Positions 1 through 12,060 of a DNA stretch of 64,000 bases are shown piece by piece. The notes beneath the pieces were generated by a model. It had not been told where the DNA came from. It ran no database searches and saw only the letters and a program-made list of their open reading frames with translations. Position 1 is the stretch's first letter; each line of letters opens with the position of its first letter. The stretch is taken from NCBI RefSeq assembly GCF_963678975.1, contig NC_089276.1, forward strand, positions 17,241,272-17,305,271, in the 5' to 3' direction. The position numbers and the translations under genes are program-made. The DNA is from Dysidea avara (lineage: Eukaryota > Porifera > Demospongiae > Dictyoceratida > Dysideidae).

Positions 1-126
1 AACATGAAATATAAAGATAAAGACACCCTAGAAATAAATATTTGTAGTAAAGCATAGTTCTGTAAGGAGGTTTGTAAATAAGCACAACTACAACTGTAGC
101 AGAACATGATAGTAGTTAGTAGCTAC

Positions 127-1184
127 CTGTAGAGAATTCAGGATTGCAAATATCCACGCAAATGCTATGGTGTCATCATTCACAGCCAGAACTCCAATTA
201 TCCATGTCAACCCAAGTAATGGCAGTAGTATCACCATGGCCTTCAGGAGGTCCCTGGTATCCAGTAGTAATGAAACACAGTTTATACATTACTTATAGAA
301 CTTACTTTGCTGTGGCTTCTTTAGTAGAAGCTCTTTCACGGTTAGTGTTTCGCGTATTTTGATATAAAACTTTTAGTGTAATTCCAAGAAACACACAGTT
401 TATCTGCAATTGATTGTCATGTACTATATATTACACAGGGAAGAGTTCATTACCAAGATCATAGCCCCAATAGGTGCAATAAATGCTGCAATTGCTCCAT
501 CCTCTGATTTTATCCAGCAACTATTAGTGCTCAAAATTAGAATCATAACACTAATAGTTCACACTCACTAGTCATCAGTCCCATAGTGTCTGTGAACTAT
601 TCCAGCTGATATTGCAACTATTGGAATTGCTGGACCTAATGTAAAAATTATCATATAATTATACAATACAATTACTTATGTGCACTTGTGCTCACCCCAA
701 CCCAAGATAAAGAAGAAAAGTCGACGATTCAGTTTATTACCAAACACAGTCACCAACATCATATACAACATTACTCCTTCACATAACATCCAACAAAATG
801 CAGATATGAAGAAATATTGTAGAAGTACTGCCACAATTATACAAGAGGCCTAAAAATTACAATTTTACATTTTACAAAATTTATTCTACAGATGTATTAA
901 TGCCTACTTGGTATTCAGTAGCAGTTTCTGTTCCAGAAACAAATACTATCAGACCCAACGCAAGTGCAATGCATAGATTAAGATGGATGAAGATGTTATT
1001 CTTCTTATCTTTTGTTCTATATCAAAAATAACAATGAATCATAACATACTGAGTGTAAATACAGAAGGACCACTTACCTAAACAGCACATATGTCAGTAT
1101 CACAATAGAAAGACAAAGACACACTAGAGATATTGCACATCCAATATATGAAATTATTGACAATGCATCATCAGCTGGGGTTGG
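127..1184 (-). CDS. Seven-transmembrane exons TM1 to TM7 of the adhesion GPCR
   Basis: Seven exons, with phases that join exactly: 1078-1184 (TM1, ALSIISYIGCAISLVCLCL), 908-1016 (TM2, IHLNLCIALALGLIVF), 696-849 (TM3, with FCWMLCEGVMLYMML and the ECL1 Cys), 569-635 (TM4, GPAIPIVAISAGI), 454-520 (ECL2/TM5, CWIKSEDGAIAAFIAP), 306-403 (end of TM5 and intracellular loop 3) and 127-253 (TM6 and part of TM7, LLPLLGLTWIIGVL). The Cys of TM3 and the CW of ECL2 are the conserved disulfide pair of the family. Introns are short (54 to 85 bp), in contrast to the transposon-filled ectodomain introns. No stop or frameshift was found in this block. The exon completing TM7 and the cytoplasmic tail is not recognisable in 1-120 and must lie outside the window. 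Confidence 0.93.
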
Positions 1185-1247
1185 CTATGGAGGGAAGCAA
1201 TATTATACATACATATTTAATTATGCTCCCTAATTATATCTCCTTAC

Positions 1248-1466
1248 TTTTGTGCCACGTACGCTCACAAGTACAGCAAAACTAGTCAAATGAGTTGTAA
1301 GACAAGTTATTCTTGTGTCAGTAGAACTGTTATCTAATCTTAATCCTTCCTGTGACCAACCACCGGCTTGATTACTATGGACAGTACGAACAATTTGCAA
1401 ATTATTATGAAAATGATTTACTATATAAATGAGATCTCTGTTTAGTAACCACATTAGCCATAGTTG
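1248..1466 (-). CDS. GPS exon of the adhesion GPCR
   Basis: The exon (73 codons, phase 0-0 if the acceptor at 1467-1468 is used) carries the autoproteolysis site: GGWSQEGLRL, then TCLTTHLTSFAVLV just before TM1. The HL|T tripeptide cleaved in GAIN domains is kept. The usual four cysteines are largely missing: there is no Cys-x-x-Trp in the preceding strand, GLRL stands where W..GC is expected, and the C-x-C before HLT is C-L-T. The 5' border is less certain because the acceptor lacks a pyrimidine tract; an alternative lies at 1446-1447. Confidence 0.85.
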
Positions 1467-3453
1467 CTGCCCTTAAACATTATTGCCAAATTTGGCCAAA
1501 AAAGGTCCTCCTAAATTTGGGCTTAAAAGAGCCAGTTTTGGAAACTTGGTAACTTTTACATTAATTTTGTTGTTGTCACAACATTGAAGTTGCATTTCGT
1601 AATTTCCGGCCAACAATGGCAAAATAAAATTCTTCACATTGCCAAACTTTGCTTTTAAGGGTGTTCCAACTTTAGCAATAACCCAAAAGCTGTAAAATAT
1701 GGAACCCAATAGAAAGACAAAAATGGCAACATGTTGGATCTACATTTGGCAAAATATGGACAATGTTGAATTTACCAGCATCTGGGATAAGCCTAATTTT
1801 GCTACAATTGGCAAAAATATGATACCAAATGTTGCCAAAACTGGCAAAAAGCAGGTTTATCAAAACCTTCCAAAATTGGCTGTTGACATACCTGCCACAT
1901 GTATTAAAGTTATTATGTGCATGCAGTAGCAGTGGAATTTAATTGGTAAAATCAGTAATACTGTGCTTACAGTTGCAAATCCTGCAAGTTGTGATCATAA
2001 AATTGACATGATTTGGTTCTCAGTTGTCTTGATACAAGTGTCTGCAGAGTAGTTGGTAAATTGCGAGAAAGTTTCAAGCTTTCAAATATCTGTGAGTCAT
2101 CTTTCTATTAGAAGACAACATAATTGTTACAGTGAGTATACAGGTACTACAGTAAGTTTAAGGTAGTTGCAGTAATTATTGTAAATCATAATCATTGGAC
2201 AGTAACCATCATACAGTGCAATAGTACTGTATAGTATTGGGACCACAAAGATATGGATGTGCCTCCACAAAGATATGGGTGTGACCCTTGAAAAAAAAAC
2301 ACCTTTCCCTGATGATGGTGAGGCAGTATTGGTTAGGTAAAACTAAGCCCAAAAAGCCTTTAGATTGACCAGAAACACTTTCAACAAGTTGCTACGGATT
2401 TTTTAACAAATTATTAAACAGAATTTTCTACTGACTGAGTAACTGATGCCTTAATTCAGACAAGCATAACTTGATAATGGCTAAGGCTATGCGCTTGATT
2501 TTTTCACTGTTTGATGTTGACCAGTCATAATTTTATTTTGCAAAAAAAGGTAACAAACAAGTACACAGAAAAATACGGAATTTTCAACTAGAGTAGGGAC
2601 TATAGCACATTGATAAAAAGTACTGAAACAAACTGGAGCAGTGCACGATATTAAATCACAGTAAAACAATGAGAAATCTTATATCCCTACTCTGCTCAAG
2701 ATACCACAAGGAAGAGCACAGTAGAGATATAACACTTCTTATTGTTTTACTGTGATTTAATATCGTGCATTACTCCAGCTTGTTTCGGTACTTTTTATTG
2801 ATGTGCTACAGTCCCTACTCTAGTTGAAAATTCCAAGACGCTGATGTGTACAGGTTATAGGTTGAATATAACATCAAGATGTAATCATATCTTGTACAAA
2901 ATGTAAACGTACAATCACTTTTTATACAGGTTTCTTAGTGATATTAGGAGCCTCAGTAAATTTAAAATATTAAATGATTCTGTGCATACCATATAAACCT
3001 GAAAGATGAAAGATAATTATGTATACCATTTTCTAAATGGAGTAAAAATACACACTTATAGCACTGTAAAAACTACACACCAATACAGCCTAGTAGAAGA
3101 AACAGAAATTTAGCAATTAGCTGCTATGTAGCTAATGGTGCATGGATGAAGCTAGTAAACAAGCTAGGTCTTTCAACTAATTGATCAGATATAATATGTT
3201 GTATTAATAGAACACAAAGTTCAAATGCACAATGCCATTGATGTTTGTTCAGCAAGGTTACTGTGAAATATTGGTGGTGCTAAAAGAAAAATTAATGGTG
3301 GTGATTGTGTGCTGTCTAACTAAATATAAGAACAAGTCAGATGCATATCAATTGAACTACAGACATAAATTACTTCTCAATTGTATCACGTGTAAAGTAT
3401 CACAAAAGTAGTATGAAATGTGCAGTTTCTGTATGGTGTACGTATATACTCAC
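1467..3453 (-). other. Intron between GAIN and GPS exons, repeat-filled
   Basis: No exon was recognised here. About 1480-1880 is studded with the words TTGCCAA and TTGGCAA and looks like a diverged MITE. About 2320-2470 is a diverged copy of sequence also found at 31,865-32,040. A foldback element sits at 2549-2861. The rest is AT-rich with no recognisable content. Confidence 0.5.
2549..2861. mobile_element. Foldback MITE, copy 1
   Basis: Arms of about 110 bp face each other around a centre near 2700; the left arm contains CACGATATTAAATCACAG and the right arm its complement. A second copy with the same inner words (for example AAGTACTGAAACAA) is at about 38,078-38,380. No coding sequence and no clear target duplication. 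Confidence 0.65.
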
Positions 3454-5949
3454 CACAGGAAATGATACCATGATGGCATTGTTTTCAGAAGTATTAACAG
3501 GTACAGGAGCTTGAATGGAGACTATTGGAGTAATTGGAAGAAATGTTTCATTTCTAAGAAAGAAACACAATATATAGCAGTAATGTTTATTATGACTTGC
3601 TACTGTTTTCTTACTCATTGTTAGGGTTAGGCAATTGTATAATATCATCTCTGAGTATTGTACTGGTAATTGGAAATCCCATAGTATCTATAGTGATTTT
3701 AATAAATCAGAGTAAAGAACTGATTAGTGTCCTTAATTAATCAGACAAACTATACATTACAAGGTTAAAATAAAATATACATGTACATGTTGTGGGTTCT
3801 AGTTTGCAGACACCTACATAGTTAGTCAAGTATTAATTGATAAAGCTCAGTAACTTCTGGAACTGACAGATATTTGAAATCATTCATATGATAGTAAATG
3901 GATCAGTTAGTCAAAAAAGTTGTTGGAACAATTAAAGAGCAATTTAAAAGAATGACAAAATAGGAGGAAATATCTCAACTGTTTTATGGAGTGTCTGTCG
4001 TCTTTTCTCATGCAAATTGCTTAGAGAAAGCCATGAGGCTGCCCTTCATTTTCATTTGCATAAGTATGGACATGCCCTCTTCCTCTGTGAAAGAATTCAT
4101 TATTTCTGGTAGCCCATGATGCCAGATAAGCTGGTTTTTGGTTGTTTTATGCCCATATAGCCCATTGTTAAAGCCATTCATTACACATTCAGGAACCTGC
4201 TTTACCCATTTTTCAAGTTGGCATGAATACACTGCCTCAAAGCAAAAGCTTACGTATCGGGAAGGTTTATACTGGCTTTGTGCAGCCTTCATCTCTCACA
4301 TACAGGCTGCTTTTAACATAAACCACTTTGCTCACGTGGGTGCGGAAAAACAAATACCATAAAGTGGGTTATTTTTGAAACAGAAAATTTCATACAAGAA
4401 GCAAAATCTGAATTTCAAAGGATTTTAATTTCGAAGAGTGCATATTTTTAAGTCCGGATGGATTTCAAATAAACAGAAATTTGCGTCACATTTTATGAAG
4501 ATGCATGAATGTTTGCCAAAAACTGACGTACTGATGGAATAATTCCCATCCCTGTGCATTGGGGAGAAAAGACTGAGGGAGTCTTGAGTGGAGTAAGTTC
4601 ACCAGCTCGATCACGCTTGATCATAGCTAGCTACAGCCATAGCGTAGCTTCTAGGCATCAATTCTCATTCTGGATCTCCTGGTTTCTGGTTATTGGCACA
4701 GTAATGATACAGTTTACCCATTATCATTAGTAATACTGAGCTAAAACTCAAGGAATACACAAGTGAATCGCTGAAAGTTGGATCATGCTTTCACTTGTGG
4801 GAATTTATTTCGAAGAACAACTAGACGTGGGAATTTATTTTTTGAAGAGAAGGCCTCTTTGAAATATCCAAAATAAAAACCTTTCAAAAATTACCAGCTA
4901 TATGGTATACTATACATACATAAAAACACACACATTTTTTGGAAAACAATTTCAGTAAACCAGGCACGTGTTCACAGCCAGCCTTCTTAATAACACTAAA
5001 TTTAAGACTTGGATCATAGTGAGGAGAATAACAAACACACTTTAAAGACATTCCAGACTGATTGAAACTATACTAACTGCCATTTTGTACCATCATGATT
5101 AACGTATGTATGACATTTGCAATATGACAATACAAACCTCTCTATACATGATATTCTTATACAACACACACTTACAATTCGGAAGTTGTTTTAAAACACC
5201 TTTCAATGCATCATTAGGGAATCTAAACTGAGTATTTCCACCAGTAAAGTTACTCAAGTCATCATTTTCTCTGGGAAACACATAATCTTCTCCTGCTTGT
5301 ACACTATCGTTGGATATCAGTGAAGCTTTTATGACTAAAAATAGTAATGATGATAACAGATTCAAATACTTTTTAATGAGCATACTTACCAACATTACTC
5401 CTAATTGTAATAGCTTCTGGTGTTTCATCATTTAGTGTTCCACCTAAAAGTGTTCCAAATTGTTTAGTGCTATTAACCAAAGACTGGCTGGTTTCTGGTG
5501 ATGTCTACATTAAGAATTTACCACAATTAAAATGTATTAAAGTATTAGTATATACTTTGCGCAACTGTGTCCATTTATCTTGGTTGCTGTTATCAAGTAG
5601 GTTATTAATGACTGAAGCTGTTTCCTGTTAGTATAATATTATAAACATGAATAACACAATACACTGTCTACTCTACAATATGTATTAAAGTTTACTTACC
5701 TCAAATAATGTATCATTAGGTTTCAACTTGGTAACTACTGTTCTTGTAACACTATACATTGCATATAATCATACATATACATTAATGACATTCAATTTAC
5801 TTTGTAACAGTGTCTAGAACACGAACTGCTAAGTCAATATCCTCTGCAAAAACATCATCTTCTGGAGTGGTCAAGTTGGAAATGGCCATAACAACACCAG
5901 TAGCTGCATCTATTTTCTCTGTTTCATTTAGTGTGGAAATGTTTTTTGC
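3454..5949 (-). CDS. GAIN-domain exons of the adhesion GPCR
   Basis: Seven exons with consistent phases: 5801-5949, 5700-5751, 5556-5624, 5390-5504, 5176-5325, 3615-3687 and 3454-3553. The translation begins with the helical GAIN subdomain A (DAATGVVMAISNLTTPED, then ETASVINNLLDNSNQDKW) and passes into the beta subdomain (DYVFPRENDDLSNFTGG, PVPVNTSENNAIMVSFPV). Many N-x-S/T sites agree with an extracellular location. The GAIN domain holds the two receptor fragments together after cleavage at the GPS. No stop or frameshift was seen. Exon borders are standard GT-AG. Confidence 0.88.
3688..5175 (-). other. GAIN intron without recognised genes
   Basis: A 94-codon minus-strand reading frame at 4008-4292 is open, but it has no family signature and no splice context, so I do not call it a gene. 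The segment near 4920-4990 (ending in AAACCAGGCACGTG and CACAGCCAGCC) is related to 60,890-60,980. Otherwise nothing recognisable. Confidence 0.4.
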
Positions 5950-6001
5950 CTTGAGTGAAAAACACTTGCTATTTGTGATACTCACTGCGTCACAAAATTA
6001 C

Positions 6002-8043
6002 CTCATCTAACAACTCCTTAAATCTTACTCTAAAGCACTTCACAAATTCCTCCCAATCATCTTCACCTTTGCATCTCCTTTGTACAGTACCTAGTTGTGT
6101 AATCATGTTTCTGAATTGATTACTATGAAGGTGACAGTTTTAAAACAAATACACATGAAGTGTCTTCTCAGCTATTTTGTACTTTCTCTGTCATGTTTTC
6201 TTATGCAGATTCATTATATGATAACTAGTATTTAATAGGAACCAAAAACTTAATATAGAGATTCATCTCTCAATAATAACAAACTCAGTCAAGTGCATTG
6301 TAATTTGTGCAAAAAGGGGTCTTGTAGACTTTCCAATTGCATGTAATTGGCAATCCATACCTGACTTGTGAGTATGGTACCAGCCTGACATTTGGTCACT
6401 TTACACCCCTAATATAGCACTACTCCTGAATGTAATTCTGACTTTTACGAAGTGTGAGCACATACAGCACGCATATACATGCTAAGCTAGGGCAGATTTG
6501 CAGTGGTGGGGTTGCATTAGTTTTGATAGAAACCCTTTTGAAATAGTGAAACAAATCACAGGGTGGGCAGGCAATACTGTGTACATGCAGACTGCAGTGG
6601 GAACTCAGTTACCTGGACCTCTTGGGACCAGGGGTGGTCCATAAGTCTGAAAAGTCCATATCTCTGAAATGGTGTATAAATTACTTTAAAATAGCATAAA
6701 ACATTTTAAATTTTCCAGTATTATCAACTACCCTAATAGAACAGTCACTACTCTAATAGAGCAGTCATTTCTGTAGTTCAGTTAACCAAGAATACAGATA
6801 AGTGGGGTCCAGATAACTGAGGTTCCACTATAACTGAATGGTGTCTGAGCAATATTATAATCAAAATTTACTAAGCACCAGTATTATTAAGCTACACAGC
6901 TTCATATATGTGTGTATTCAGCAGAAATGAAGGTGACTAGCTGGGGATCAGCTGATCTACAGTCTCTCCACTTTTATTTTAGAAGAGATCCACTTTTCAA
7001 AATTAATTAAGATACTATAGTAGTCAGCTAATCTAATAGAACAGTCATGTACTCTAATGAAAACATCAGGTGCAGATATATAGATGCATAGTGTAGAAGG
7101 GGAAGAGGGGGGTATAAGGCTACGTGGGCTAGAGCCCTTACTTGTCCTGGTCTAATGAGAACATCAGATGCATTCAAGTTGAGAGTAGACATATAGATGC
7201 ATAGTAGAAGGCACTGCACAAAAATATATGTTTCCACGATGTTTCTATATTGAAACTTTACTGAAATTTTCAGAAAATGTATAGAATTATCACAAAATTG
7301 TCATAATTAATGTGAAAGGAATTTAGCACATTCTTTAAAATATATTACTGAAAGGTTGTGACAGTTCTGTACAGAATTCTGTATATATTCCCTTTAATCC
7401 AGCAGATTTGGGTATTTCTGACTCCAGGAAATGTCATAATTCATTATGCATGAAACCTCAGGAAACATTTTTTTTTTGTGCAGTGAGGGGAAGAGGAGGT
7501 AAGGATATGTCTCATCTAATGAAAACATCACATGCATTTGAGAGTAGATGCATAGCAGAGGGGGAGGCTATGTAGGCTAGAGTCCTGGTGATAATATGCT
7601 TAGGAGAACCTTTCAATATAGTTGCTTTGGCTGTAGTATTTTTGTGATGATTATAACACCACTTTAAAACTATTTTAAAATCTTACAGTTTCTGGGGGCT
7701 TGAGAGTGACAACCCTCTGAAATCACTTCCACTTACAAGTACTGCAAAATGATCGACTGATGACACTTGGGATCTGTACATACAGGGTATACAACCCAAA
7801 GCAAGAGGCAAACCATCCTTCTTTTAAGTTAATTGTCCAATGGTTAACTATTATAATCCTTTGCTTTCCACATTGAGAAAAGAATATACATTGTTTGTAT
7901 TAAAGACTTGTGCCTGTTTGGGCATGGCATACCATTTAATCCAGGTCCAGTACATGGAGTTTCTACAGTAACACCAACAAGTGTTTCATTCCATGTAACA
8001 TTGAATCCAGTATAGTTTATTGTCACTGGATTACAGAATCGAT
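6002..8043 (-). CDS. Hormone-receptor motif (HRM) exons
   Basis: Two exons, 7933-8043 and 6002-6090, join in phase 1 to give FCNPVTINYTGFNVTWNET, a Cys in VETPCTGPGLNG, then TVQRRCKGEDDWEEFVKC. The spacing of Cys, Trp and Arg-x-Cys...Trp...Cys matches the HRM that precedes the GAIN domain in many adhesion GPCRs. The second exon ends in phase 0, as the first GAIN exon needs. The motif is small and diverged, so HRM is a family inference, but its position between Ig and GAIN supports it. Confidence 0.75.
6091..7932 (-). other. HRM intron with a pogo-like MITE
   Basis: No exon recognised. It holds a pogo/Tigger-like MITE (6594-6832), copies of the dispersed 18-bp motif near 6735, 6755 and 7033, and three related stretches near 7035, 7150 and 7510 that share TCTAATGARAACATCA and the word TAGATGCATAG. 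Confidence 0.5.
6594..6832. mobile_element. pogo/Tigger-like MITE
   Basis: The ends are inverted copies: CAGTGGGAACTCAGTTACC on the left and, on the reverse strand at the right, TAGTGGAACCTCAGTTATC. This is the classic terminal sequence of Tigger/pogo elements. About 240 bp with no coding capacity. A single related end, CAGTAGAGCCTCCCTTATCC, is at about 18,475. Confidence 0.65.
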
Positions 8044-8097
8044 CTTAAGGAATAATAATATAGTTAATGTCTGAAACCATATTGTATGTATACTTAC

Positions 8098-8358
8098 TCA
8101 GGATCAGTGTGGCTACGCTAGATTGGTTAAATCCTCCATATTTATTCCTAACAGTACACTGATAGTCTCCAGTGTTATCTTCTGAAGCAGTAGCAACAAG
8201 ACTTGAGCTTTCTTCCCCACTAACAGGAACTCTATTCAGTAACCAGCCATATGTAAAGCTATTTTCAGCTATACCAGTAGCTGAACATGAAAATGTAACT
8301 TGCTCTCCTCTATCAGCTGTTATATTCAATGGTGAGATGGTTACCACAGGAGGGTGTG
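8098..8358 (-). CDS. Intact Ig-domain exon
   Basis: A 261-bp, phase 1-1 exon. It encodes PPVVTISPLNITADRGEQV, the first Ig Cys in TFSCSATG, the core Trp in YGWLLNR, and the DNTGDYQC motif with the second Cys, ending in NQSSVATLIL. That is a complete I-set/C2-type Ig fold of about 86 residues. It lies outside the cell just upstream of the HRM and probably contacts ligand. The acceptor (AATAG) is only about 40 bp from the end of the MITE at 8398-8798. Confidence 0.92.
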
Positions 8359-8397
8359 CTATTCAAAGAAAACGTCAATGTTTCTTCTAATACTTAT

Positions 8398-8798
8398 GCA
8401 CTTGTCAATTTCATGCCCCACCCCCCCACCCCCGGGCGTCCCCACGCCCCAGGTGTGGATTTGACATTGCTTCTTGTCCCCACCACTGGGGCAATTGACA
8501 GTTGTCCCAGGACGGACCGATTTTCGGTAGTTGCATTTCTAAACTATAAAATCGTGCTTGCTATAGCTAATTTTACTAGCTACAGGGCAGGCTTATTACT
8601 AGTCGCATGCATGAAATATGCGCTTAGTCATCCTTGAGGTGTCGTCAAATCCCCTACTATAGGGGTGGGGACATAGTGGGGATTTGACAGCCGATTTTGC
8701 CCCAGTAGTGGGGAATTTGACACCACGATTTGTCAAATCCCCTGTATTCCCCCACCCTCCCTGGGGGTGGGGGGATGGGGCATGAAATTGACAAGTGC
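8398..8798. mobile_element. GC-rich MITE next to the Ig exon
   Basis: Inverted ends read GCACTTGTCAATTTCATGCC inward from both sides, followed by C-runs and G-runs. The inside has tracts such as GTCCCCACCACTGGGG. About 400 bp, no coding sequence. The target duplication could not be resolved. Confidence 0.7.
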
Positions 8799-8992
8799 AT
8801 TATTATTATGTTATTTGCCAATCACAAATGCCCTATCTGTCTATACCATATTTACTTGATTTGTGTCCCAGGGGTACTATCATTCTTACCCCAAAAATAA
8901 GGATAAAACCCTTCAAGTAGTGCCGCACTGCAGTATTATTCGAGGGTGCGATACAAATATTTTTAACCAATTCAACAATCTAGCGCGCGCAC

Positions 8993-9320
8993 TAATTAAT
9001 TAGAATACACTTACGATACACTAGTACTAGCAGTGATAAAGCGTGATAGAGGATATTTGTTGTAGCGCAGATGTTTTCCTTTCTTACTTTAGCACTAGTG
9101 CTAGGGTTGTAGAGATGAGCCAGTAATAAGTTAGCAGGGTAGCTAGTATAGGTGGCACCGCCCAGCGAGGTGATGGGGCTAAGCAAATAAACTGACTCAT
9201 CACTACAGGCCTAACACTAGTGCTAAGTACTGGAGCAACAAAAGAAAAACACCTAAGCTGCAACGATAGCCTCTATCACGCCTTGTCACTGCTAGTACTC
9301 GTGTATCATAAGTGTATTTT
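8993..9320. mobile_element. Palindromic MITE, target of the DIRS insertion
   Basis: Two arms of about 115 bp (8995-9108 and 9206-9320) are inverted copies; both contain GCGTGATAGAGG and the word GCACTAGTG. The left end is preceded by GCGCACTAATTAATTAG. The matching right end, AATTAATTAGTGCACATG, is found only after the DIRS element (16,314 on). The DIRS therefore inserted into the right terminal repeat of this MITE. Confidence 0.75.
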
Positions 9321-9324
9321 AATT

Positions 9325-9453
9325 GTATTCCGGAGGTTCCGGATACAAGGAACAGTGCTAACTAGTGGTATTACCTTCGTCACTCCTTGCCCACAGCACA
9401 TTCAAAGCTGAGCTTTAAATAGAATTCTTACTTCTAATTAACACCTTCTTTAC
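9325..9453 (+). repeat. DIRS left inverted terminal repeat
   Basis: 9341-9453 is the complement of 16,144-16,255 with few differences. The outer 16 bp (GTATTCCGGAGGTTCC) are unique to this end and reappear inverted in the internal complementary region. Confidence 0.9.
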
Positions 9454-9488
9454 TTGCTCAATCAGCACGTGATACTTCAATTCACAAC

Positions 9489-10018
9489 GTGATGGATGAG
9501 AACTCTGTGTTAAGTCTTTTGGAGAGCATTTCTTCTAGCGAATCACTGAGGAAGAAGTTCCTGGATGCACTTCGAAACCCAGTTCAGCAGGACGAGGATA
9601 GAGAAGGACAACAGCGTGGCAACCAGGCACGCGATCAATCAGGAAACACTGTAGCCAGTCCCCCAGTGGTTGAAGACCACCCTCCTGATTATGGAGAAGA
9701 CCAATTGACAGCCGGGGTGCGTCAATCTGGTATTAATGCCTCGCTGGGAGCCGGTGTGCCCCAGTTGAGAGGGGTTAGCGGGCTGGATGCCGGTGTGCGC
9801 CAGTCGTCAGCTAGCTCTCTGGGAGATGGGGACTCCCAGGCTATTAGTAATGATGGAAACAGCTCGGAGGGATCCACACTATTTGATCCTAACAACTTGA
9901 AGTCGGACGACGATTTCACCTTTGAAACCCATGAGGTAATTAAACGGTATCTAGAAAACACTTTCGCACGTCTCTCGATAAAGACGTGCGAAAGGAGATG
10001 CATAAGGAGCACCCGGTA
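9489..10018 (+). pseudogene. DIRS gag, 5' part
   Basis: Begins MMDENSVLSLLESISSSESL at an ATG, with an acidic, Ser/Gly-rich N-terminal region. Near 9955 the conserved reading (RKEMHKEHPV) moves from the ATG frame to another frame, which a single missing base in the AAAA run at 9955-9958 would explain. Coding is cut at 10,018 by the foldback element. The continuation resumes at 12,160 with PRTPAMKVPKVDRFVLDHL, as expected for DIRS gag. Confidence 0.75.
10010..10018. repeat. 9-bp target duplication of the foldback element (left)
   Basis: CACCCGGTA, repeated in the same orientation at 12,151-12,159. Removing one copy and the insert restores the gag coding context. Confidence 0.9.
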
Positions 10019-10085
10019 AAGTGGCATTACAGACAGGATGTTATCCGTAACACGGAACTAATATACTATTAGAAACGGAAATTAA

Positions 10086-11013
10086 CCTGTCTATACAGTC
10101 TATAGTGACTAACCTGTCTATACAATCTATAGTGACTAACCTGTCTATACGGTCTATAGTGACTAACCTGTCTATAGTGACTAAGCTGTCTATACAGTCT
10201 ATAGTGACTAAGCTGTCTATACAGTCTATAGTCACTAACCTGTCTATACAGTCTATAGTGATTAACCTGTCTATAGTGACTAAGCTGTCTATACAGTCTA
10301 TAGTCACTAACCTGTCTATACAGTCTATAGTCACTAACCTGTCTATACAGTCTATAGTCACTAACCTGTCTATACAGTCTATATAGTCACTAACCTGTCT
10401 ATACAGTCTATAGTCACTAACCTGTCTATACAGTCCATATAGTGACTAACCTGTCTATACAGTCTATAGTGACTAACCTGTCTATATAGTCTATAGTGAC
10501 TAACCTGTCTATACAGTCTATAGTGGCTAATCTGTCTATATAGTCTATAGTTACTAAGCTGTCTACATAGTCTATAGTGACTAACCTGTCTATATAGTCT
10601 ATAGTGACTAACATGTCTATATAGTCTATAGTAACTAACCTGTCAGTCTATAGTGACTAACCTGTCTATATATAGTCTATAGTGACTAACCAGTCTATAC
10701 AGTCTATAGTGACTAACCTGTCTATATAGTCTATAGTGACTAACCTGTCTATACAGTCTATAGTGACTAACCTGTATATACAATCTATAGTGACTAACCT
10801 GTCTATATAGTCTATAGTGACTAACCTGTCTATACAGTCTATAGTGACTAACCTGTCTATATATAGTCTATAGTGACTAACCTGTCTATATAGTCTATAG
10901 TAACTAACCTGTCAGTCTATAGTGACTAACCTGTCTATACAGTCTATAGTGACTAACCTGTCTACACAGTCTATATAGTGACTAACCTGTCTATACAGTC
11001 TATAGTGACTAAC
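10086..11013. repeat. 27-bp satellite, left array
   Basis: About 34 tandem units of consensus GACTAACCTGTCTATACAG plus TCTATAGT, with small length variants (TATATA insertions and short units). Direct spacing measured at 27 bp. Confidence 0.92.
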
Positions 11014-12060
11014 CTATAGTCACTATAGACTGTATAGACAGGTTAGTCACTATAGACTATATAGACAGGTTAGTCACTATAGACTGTATAGACAGGTTAG
11101 ACAGGTTAGTCACTATAGACTGTATAGACAGGTTAGTCACTATAGATTGTATAGACATGTTAGTCACTATAGACTATATAGACAGGTTAGTCACTATAGA
11201 CTGTATAGACAGGTTAGTCACTATAGACTGTATAGACAGGTTAGTCACTATAGACTGTATAGACAGGTTAGTCACTATAGACTGTATAGACAGGTTAGTC
11301 ACTATAGACTGTATAGACAGGTTAGTCACTATATAGACTGTATAGACAGGTTAGTCACTATAGACTGTATAGACTGGTTAGTCACTATAGACAATATAGA
11401 CAGTTTAGTCACTATAGATTGTATAGACAGGTCAGTCACTATAGACTATATAGACAGGTTAGTCACTATAGACTATATAGACAGGTTAGTCACTATAGAT
11501 TGTATAGACAGGTTAGTCACTATAGATTGTATAGACAGATTAGTTACTGTAGACTATTTAGACAGTTTAGTCACTATAGACTATATAGACAGGATAGTCA
11601 CTGTAGACTATATAGACAGGTTAGTCACTGTAGACTATATAGACAGGTTAGTCACTGCAGACTGTATAGACAGCTTAGTCACTGTAGACTGTATAGACAG
11701 GTTAGTCACTATAGATTATATAGACAGGTTAGTCACTATAGATTGTATAGACAGATTAGTCACTGTAGACTATATAGACAGGTTAGTCACTATATATACT
11801 ATATAGACAGGTTAGTCACTATAGACTGTATAGACAGATTAGTCACTGTAGACTATATAGACAGGTTAGTCACTATATACTATATAGACAGGTTAGTCAC
11901 TATAGACTGTATAGACAGATTAGTCACTGTAGACTATATAGACAGGTTAGTCACTATAGACTATATAGACAGGTTAGTCACTATAGACTTTATAGACAGG
12001 TTAGTCACTATAGACTGTATAGACAGGTTAGTCAATATAGACTCTATAGAGAGGCTATAG
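11014..12060. repeat. 27-bp satellite, right array (inverted)
   Basis: The complement of the left array: ACTATAGACTGTATAGACAG plus GTTAGTC, about 38 units. Variant units (TGTAGACTATATAGACAG) cluster between 11,530 and 11,960, which suggests local amplification after the inversion formed. Confidence 0.92.

Noticed and set aside
4008-4292. A 94-codon minus-strand frame inside a GAIN intron
   Set aside because: No family signature, no splice connection and no repeat partner in the window, so chance cannot be excluded.
11147-12060. Long open frames (over 200 codons) of 9-residue repeats such as HYRLYRQVS and DRLVTIDCI
   Set aside because: The satellite unit is 27 bp, so most frames stay open on both strands. 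There is no start context, splice site or family match.
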